Shown here piece after piece: positions 45,213 to 48,535 of a DNA stretch of 48,535 nucleotides. Origin of the DNA: Actinomycetota bacterium (GTDB lineage Bacteria; Actinomycetota; Acidimicrobiia; Acidimicrobiales; CADCSY01); contig JADDQY010000050.1 in NCBI GenBank assembly GCA_016781135.1, positions 1 to 48,535 of the forward strand, in the 5' to 3' direction. Numbering within the stretch: position 1 is the stretch's first letter; every line of letters starts with the position of its first letter. Below the pieces are notes generated by a model. The model was given only the letters and a program-made list of their open reading frames with translations. It searched no databases and was not told where the DNA came from. A program made the position numbers and the translations under genes.

Positions 45213-45851
45213 TTGCCCTGGAATGACAACGGCAGGCCGGCACCAGAGCGCTCGCCACAGGAGCTGCTGGAGTTGGTGCGATCGAAGGCAGACGCCATGC
45301 GGCGACGCCGCCGCTCGGTTGGCGCCGGAGCAGCGGCCATGCTCATGCTGTTCGCCCTCCCCCTGCTGTCAACCGTGGGACGGGAAGCTCCGGAGACGTC
45401 ACTCTCGGCCGTGGGTCCGCCCACCACCAGCACGGTCGGTGGGGCGACCGTGACAACCATCGAAGGGGCAGCCGCGACACCGCCTGGCGGAGATGAGCCG
45501 ACGACCACGACCACCACCGAAGGCTCCTCGTCGTCGCAGACGAGGTCGTCCACCCTGGCCAAGGACGGCAAACGCCGGCCCCGGCCCGCCACCACCGATG
45601 CCACCACCACGACCTTCGGCCAGCAGGCCACCAGCACCTCGACGACGACGACGTGCCGGAACAGCACCGATCCCGCCTGCGGACCGGTCTATTGGGACCC
45701 GCCCCCCGAGCCCATCGCGGGGGCTCACGGCTCGAGCGAAGGCGAATTCACGCTCGTCGCTACTCAGTTTCCAGGCCGCAACTCTGGACAGACGTACTCC
45801 CCTCGGATCCTCGACCGGCATCCTGCCCCGCGGTCCGGCGCCCGTCGGTAG
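45213..45851 (+). CDS. single-pass membrane protein with Thr/Ser-rich outer region, likely partner of the ECF sigma locus
   Basis: The start is TTG at 45213, with GGGAGGAG 7 bases upstream; the frame is also open upstream into sigma region 4. The 212-residue product has a cytosolic part (LPWNDNGRPAPERSPQELLE), a basic stop (RRRRR), one membrane segment (VGAGAAAMLMLFALPLLS, about residues 37-54), then a low-complexity outer region rich in Thr and Ser (EPTTTTTTEGSSSSQTRSST; TSTSTTTT) and a two-cysteine motif CRNSTDPACGPVYWDPPP. Position directly after an ECF sigma suggests an anti-sigma or membrane sensor role, but no ZAS domain or other known anti-sigma motif is visible, so that is inference only. 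Confidence 0.65.
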   Translation: MPWNDNGRPAPERSPQELLELVRSKADAMRRRRRSVGAGAAAMLMLFALPLLSTVGREAPETSLSAVGPPTTSTVGGATVTTIEGAAATPPGGDEPTTTTTTEGSSSSQTRSSTLAKDGKRRPRPATTDATTTTFGQQATSTSTTTTCRNSTDPACGPVYWDPPPEPIAGAHGSSEGEFTLVATQFPGRNSGQTYSPRILDRHPAPRSGARR

Positions 45852-45878
45852 CGTCGACACCGGCGGGAGGTGAGGGTC

Positions 45879-46052
45879 ATGGCTGACGAGCTCGTAGGCG
45901 TGCTGGTGTTCGTCACCTACGTGCTGGTCGTGGGGGTGGCCGTGGCGCTGACGGTGCTCCTGGTCCGACGGCCGCCGATCGACGCCGACCGGGCTCCGCG
46001 GTCCCGTCCTCTCCGGGCGCCCGACCCCCGACGTCCTCGGATACGTTCGTGA
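45879..46052 (+). CDS. very small membrane protein
   Basis: The 57-residue product is one long apolar segment (LVGVLVFVTYVLVVGVAVAL, about residues 5-24, continuing to LLV) followed by a basic, Pro-rich tail (RAPRSRPLRAPDPRRPR). The ATG at 45879 has GGGAGG 8 bases upstream. TAGCGT at the stop of the upstream gene (45849-45854) could be its -10. It overlaps the next small gene by 4 bases (GTGA), which supports both being real. Function unknown. Confidence 0.6.
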   Translation: MADELVGVLVFVTYVLVVGVAVALTVLLVRRPPIDADRAPRSRPLRAPDPRRPRIRS

Positions 46053-46255
46053 GCGTGGACTATGCCCCGCTCCTCATCCTCGCCGTCGTGGTGGTGGGCG
46101 GGATCGTCGTGTTCGCGTACCTGCGCCGGCTCAAGCGGGCGGCCGTGCAGGCCCTGGAAGCCGCCCGCCAGGTCCAGGCCAGCATGGAGTCGTACCGAGC
46201 GACCATGGGCATCGACCAGCCCCTCCCGAACGGCGACGACAAGCCCCGGGGTTGA
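46049..46255 (+). CDS. very small membrane-anchored protein
   Basis: The 68-residue product has an N-terminal membrane segment (APLLILAVVVVGGIVVFAYL, about residues 6-25) and a cytosolic helix (AAVQALEAARQVQASMESYR) with a polar tail. The GTG overlaps the preceding stop by 4 bases, so the two tiny proteins are probably made together and may interact. It converges on the DUF3866 gene with a 30-base gap. Function unknown. Confidence 0.62.
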   Translation: MSVDYAPLLILAVVVVGGIVVFAYLRRLKRAAVQALEAARQVQASMESYRATMGIDQPLPNGDDKPRG

Positions 46256-46285
46256 TACCCGCCCGCCGGACGCCAGGACGCCGGG

Positions 46286-47362
46286 TCACGGGGTGATGGT
46301 GGCAGCGGCGGTGCCGGCGGCCCCGGCCACGGCGTAGAAGCCGGGATCGTCGTCGGGCCCCCGGCCCATCGAGGTGACCCGCAGGCCGTGCTCGGCCAGC
46401 AGCCTGGGAACCCCCGGGTCGGGGACCGACACCAGGCGGTGGCGGTCGGCCACGCCGCTGGCGTTCAAGTCGCCCCGCAGACGGGCCTCGAACGGGCCCT
46501 GGGGGACGCCGATGGTGGCGCGAGCTCGCGTGAGCAGCGCCAGGGCGGTACGGGTGTGGTGGCTGACGCCTTGGTGGCGAAGCCGAGGGTCGGCCAGCGA
46601 GAAGCGCACGGCGGCTATGGGGCGCCCGCCCAGGGCCTCGGCAGCGTCGAGCGCCGGGGCCACCTCCAAGGCGGTGAACCCCAGCCGGGTGGCGGTGCCG
46701 GCCGACCCTGGCCCCATGGCGACCACGATGACGTCGGCCCGGGCCACCTTGCGGGCCACCACCAGGGCCGACGCCACGTTGAGCGCCTCGTGATCGCCGC
46801 CGAAGGCGTGCCCGGCCGTCACCGTGGCGTCGACCAGTCCGGCAGCCCCGGTGGCCGCCACCAGATCGGAGGCGGCGAGAGGCAGGGTGCCGCCGTCGGT
46901 CATGACGTAGCCGAGCCGCAACCCTGGTCGAGCGTGCTTGACGGCGGCAGCGACGCAGGGCAGCTGGCTGTGCAGGCCACAGACGACCACGGCCACGCCG
47001 TCGAGGTCGTCGGACTCCGCTACCGCCCCGGCGTGGAGCTCCTCGGCCGAGCCCACGTCGGCCTGAAGGCTGGTGTAGCGCAGCTTCATGGTCTGCCCCG
47101 GCCCGGGTGAGCGCCACTCCCGGCGCGACAGGTTCCAGTGCACGACGTGCCACCCGCCGCTGCCGAGGCCGAGCTCGACCGCGGTGGTGTTGAGCACCAC
47201 GTCGTCACCGACGTCCACTGGCCCGGTCAGCTCGGTGAGCACGTAGGCCCGCTCAGGGAAGCCCCCTCCGCCGTCATCGCTGCTGAAGGCGACCTCGATC
47301 CGCTGGAAGCCCGAACGTTCTTCCAGCAGGGCGATGACCCGGGCGGCACGGAACGCAGGCAT
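46286..47362 (-). CDS. DUF3866 family protein
   Basis: The 358-residue sequence follows the DUF3866 pattern I know from actinobacteria and Firmicutes: VGDDVVLNTTAVELGLGSGG (about residues 51-70), GQTMKLRYTSLQADVGSAEE, VVCGLHSQLPCVAAAVKHAR, YVMTDGGTLPLAASDLVAA, TVTAGHAFGGDHEALNVASA, VIVVAMGPGSAGTATRLGFT, then FSLADPRLRHQGVSHHTRTA. The many conserved His, Asp and Gly residues suggest an enzyme, but the reaction is unknown. The ATG at 47362 was chosen; TAGAAC lies 9 bases before it. It lies 129 bases downstream of pafA. Confidence 0.88.
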   Translation of the reverse strand: MPAFRAARVIALLEERSGFQRIEVAFSSDDGGGGFPERAYVLTELTGPVDVGDDVVLNTTAVELGLGSGGWHVVHWNLSRREWRSPGPGQTMKLRYTSLQADVGSAEELHAGAVAESDDLDGVAVVVCGLHSQLPCVAAAVKHARPGLRLGYVMTDGGTLPLAASDLVAATGAAGLVDATVTAGHAFGGDHEALNVASALVVARKVARADVIVVAMGPGSAGTATRLGFTALEVAPALDAAEALGGRPIAAVRFSLADPRLRHQGVSHHTRTALALLTRARATIGVPQGPFEARLRGDLNASGVADRHRLVSVPDPGVPRLLAEHGLRVTSMGRGPDDDPGFYAVAGAAGTAAATITP

Positions 47363-47491
47363 GAAGGCCCTGTTCTAGCGCCACCACCTTGCGGAAGGGC
47401 CGCCGGCCAGGACCGCACGCCCGAGCGGCCCCGTCATGACTGGCGCCGGAGCACGATCGGGCGCGCCCCCGAACCTCTGGTTCGACGGCGA

Positions 47492-48535
47492 TCAGAGCGA
47501 TGCGATGAGGCGCTCCACCCGCTCGTCACGAGACTTGAACGGGTCTTTGCACAGCACCGTGCGCTGGGCCTGGTCGTTGAGCTTCAGGTGCACCCAGTCG
47601 ACCGTGTAGTCGCGGCGACGCTCCTTGGCGCGGCGGATGAATTCGCCTCGCAGGCGGGCCCGGGTGGTCTGAGGGGGCTCGAGCCCACCCGGGCCGGCAC
47701 GGTCGATCTCCTCCTCGGTGCAGATGCGGTCGACCATGCCCCGCTCCTCGAGGAGGTAGTAGAGACCCCGCTCGCGGTTCACGTCGTGGTACTGCAGGTC
47801 CATGAGCGCCACCCGAGGATGGGCCAGGGGCAGGTCGTGGCGATCACGATACGCCTCGAGGAGGTTGTGCTTGATGACCCAGTCGCACTCCCGGTCGAGC
47901 GAGAGGGGGTCCTTGGCCAGAGCCGTGAGGCAGTGCTCCCACATGGCGAGCGCCTGCTCCTCGAGCGGGCTCACCCCCTTGCTGTCGGCGTAACGCAGCG
48001 CCCGGCTGAGGTACTCGTTCTGGATGTCGAGGGCGCTCACCTCCCGGCCGTGGGCCAGGCGCACCCGCTTCCGGCAGGTGGGGTCGTGGCTGATCTCGCG
48101 GATGGCGCGGATGGGGTTCTCCAGCGTCATGTCCCGCAGCACCACGGAGGGGTCCTCGAGCATCCGCAGCAGCAGCGACGTCGCCCCCACCTTCAGGAAG
48201 GTGGCGTACTCGCTCATGTTGGAGTCGCCCACGATGACGTGCAGTCGGCGGTAACGCTCGGCGTCGGCGTGGGGCTCGTCCCGGGTGTTGATGATGGGAC
48301 GGCTGCGGGTGGTGGCGCTCGAGACCCCCTCCCAGATGTGCTCGGCCCGCTGCGAGATGCAGTACATGGCCCCCCGGGCGGTCTGGAGCACCTTGCCCGC
48401 TCCGGCGTAGATCTGGCGGGACACCAGGAACGGGATGAGGACCTCGGCGTAGTGGCCGAAGTCGTCGCGGCGGCTGGTGAGGTAGTTCTCGTGGCAGCCG
48501 TAGGAGTTGCCGGCGGAGTCGGTGTTGTTCTTGAA
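47492..48535 (-). CDS. pafA: Pup-protein ligase PafA, 3' part (5' end outside window)
   Basis: PafA attaches the ubiquitin-like protein Pup to lysines to mark proteins for the mycobacterial-type proteasome. The visible 347 residues start inside the glutamine-synthetase-like catalytic domain ([86 protein letters not shown]) and include the C-terminal domain to the natural stop. PafA versus the related deamidase Dop is decided by the close match to PafA and the short [12 protein letters not shown] loop. prcAB, pup, dop and mpa would be expected beyond the right edge. Confidence 0.96.
   Translation of the reverse strand, partial: FKNNTDSAGNSYGCHENYLTSRRDDFGHYAEVLIPFLVSRQIYAGAGKVLQTARGAMYCISQRAEHIWEGVSSATTRSRPIINTRDEPHADAERYRRLHVIVGDSNMSEYATFLKVGATSLLLRMLEDPSVVLRDMTLENPIRAIREISHDPTCRKRVRLAHGREVSALDIQNEYLSRALRYADSKGVSPLEEQALAMWEHCLTALAKDPLSLDRECDWVIKHNLLEAYRDRHDLPLAHPRVALMDLQYHDVNRERGLYYLLEERGMVDRICTEEEIDRAGPGGLEPPQTTRARLRGEFIRRAKERRRDYTVDWVHLKLNDQAQRTVLCKDPFKSRDERVERLIASL

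Overview
This is a gene-dense, very GC-rich chromosomal segment of core housekeeping genes from an actinomycete. Three markers place it in Actinomycetota: a Pup-protein ligase (pafA) at the right edge, an actinobacterial-type integration host factor (mIHF) at 10.0-10.3 kb, and a primosomal PriA that has lost its helicase motifs. The gene order and protein style (compact RsmB, cyclophilin with an N-terminal extension, group 2 sigma factor, DUF3866 gene near pafA) fit class Acidimicrobiia best. That class call is an inference from remembered family features, not from a search.

Almost everything from 31 kb down to 1 is on the minus strand and reads as a few long operons. From upstream to downstream these are: alaS-ruvX-mltG-aroE-prepilin peptidase (30.9 to 24.9 kb); aroC-aroK-aroB-aroQ-pepQ-efp-nusB (24.9 to 19.5 kb); pyrR-pyrB-pyrC-carA-carB-pyrD-pyrF (19.4 to 10.4 kb); mihF-gmk-rpoZ-coaBC-metK-priA (10.3 to 4.8 kb); and, after a two-gene plus-strand island of RNA/other methyltransferases (3.7-4.8 kb), a membrane gene-def-fmt-rsmB-mogA/moaB. 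Many junctions are 4-nt ATGA or GTGA overlaps, so translational coupling is likely. The pathways are complete chorismate-related steps (aroB, C, E, K, Q), nearly all of de novo UMP synthesis (pyrB, C, D, F, carAB, but no pyrE and no pyrK here), and formyl-methionine handling (fmt, def).

From 31 to 41 kb the window holds two small membrane proteins, rarA, aspS and hisS (minus), a plus-strand unknown with two membrane segments, an MFS transporter, and the stringent-response RSH gene coupled to apt. From 41 to 48.5 kb come a cyclophilin and a small helical protein (plus), a group 2 sigma factor and a diacylglycerol-kinase-type protein (minus), a frameshifted ECF sigma locus running in frame into a membrane protein, two tiny membrane proteins (plus), a DUF3866 gene and the 3' part of pafA (minus).

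The points most worth a second look are: (1) the broken ECF sigma gene at 44.7-45.2 kb and its in-frame membrane partner; (2) a recurrent TANNNT hexamer 6-8 nt before the start codon of at least ten transcription-unit-leading genes, indicating leaderless mRNAs; (3) a PyrR-type RNA hairpin directly before the pyrR ribosome binding site; (4) fmt and priA, which lack a canonical start where the fold begins but both have a CTG overlapping the upstream TGA; (5) a kinase whose N-terminal domain looks like a catalytically dead PAP2 phosphatase. I saw no rRNA, tRNA, insertion sequence, phage gene or CRISPR array.
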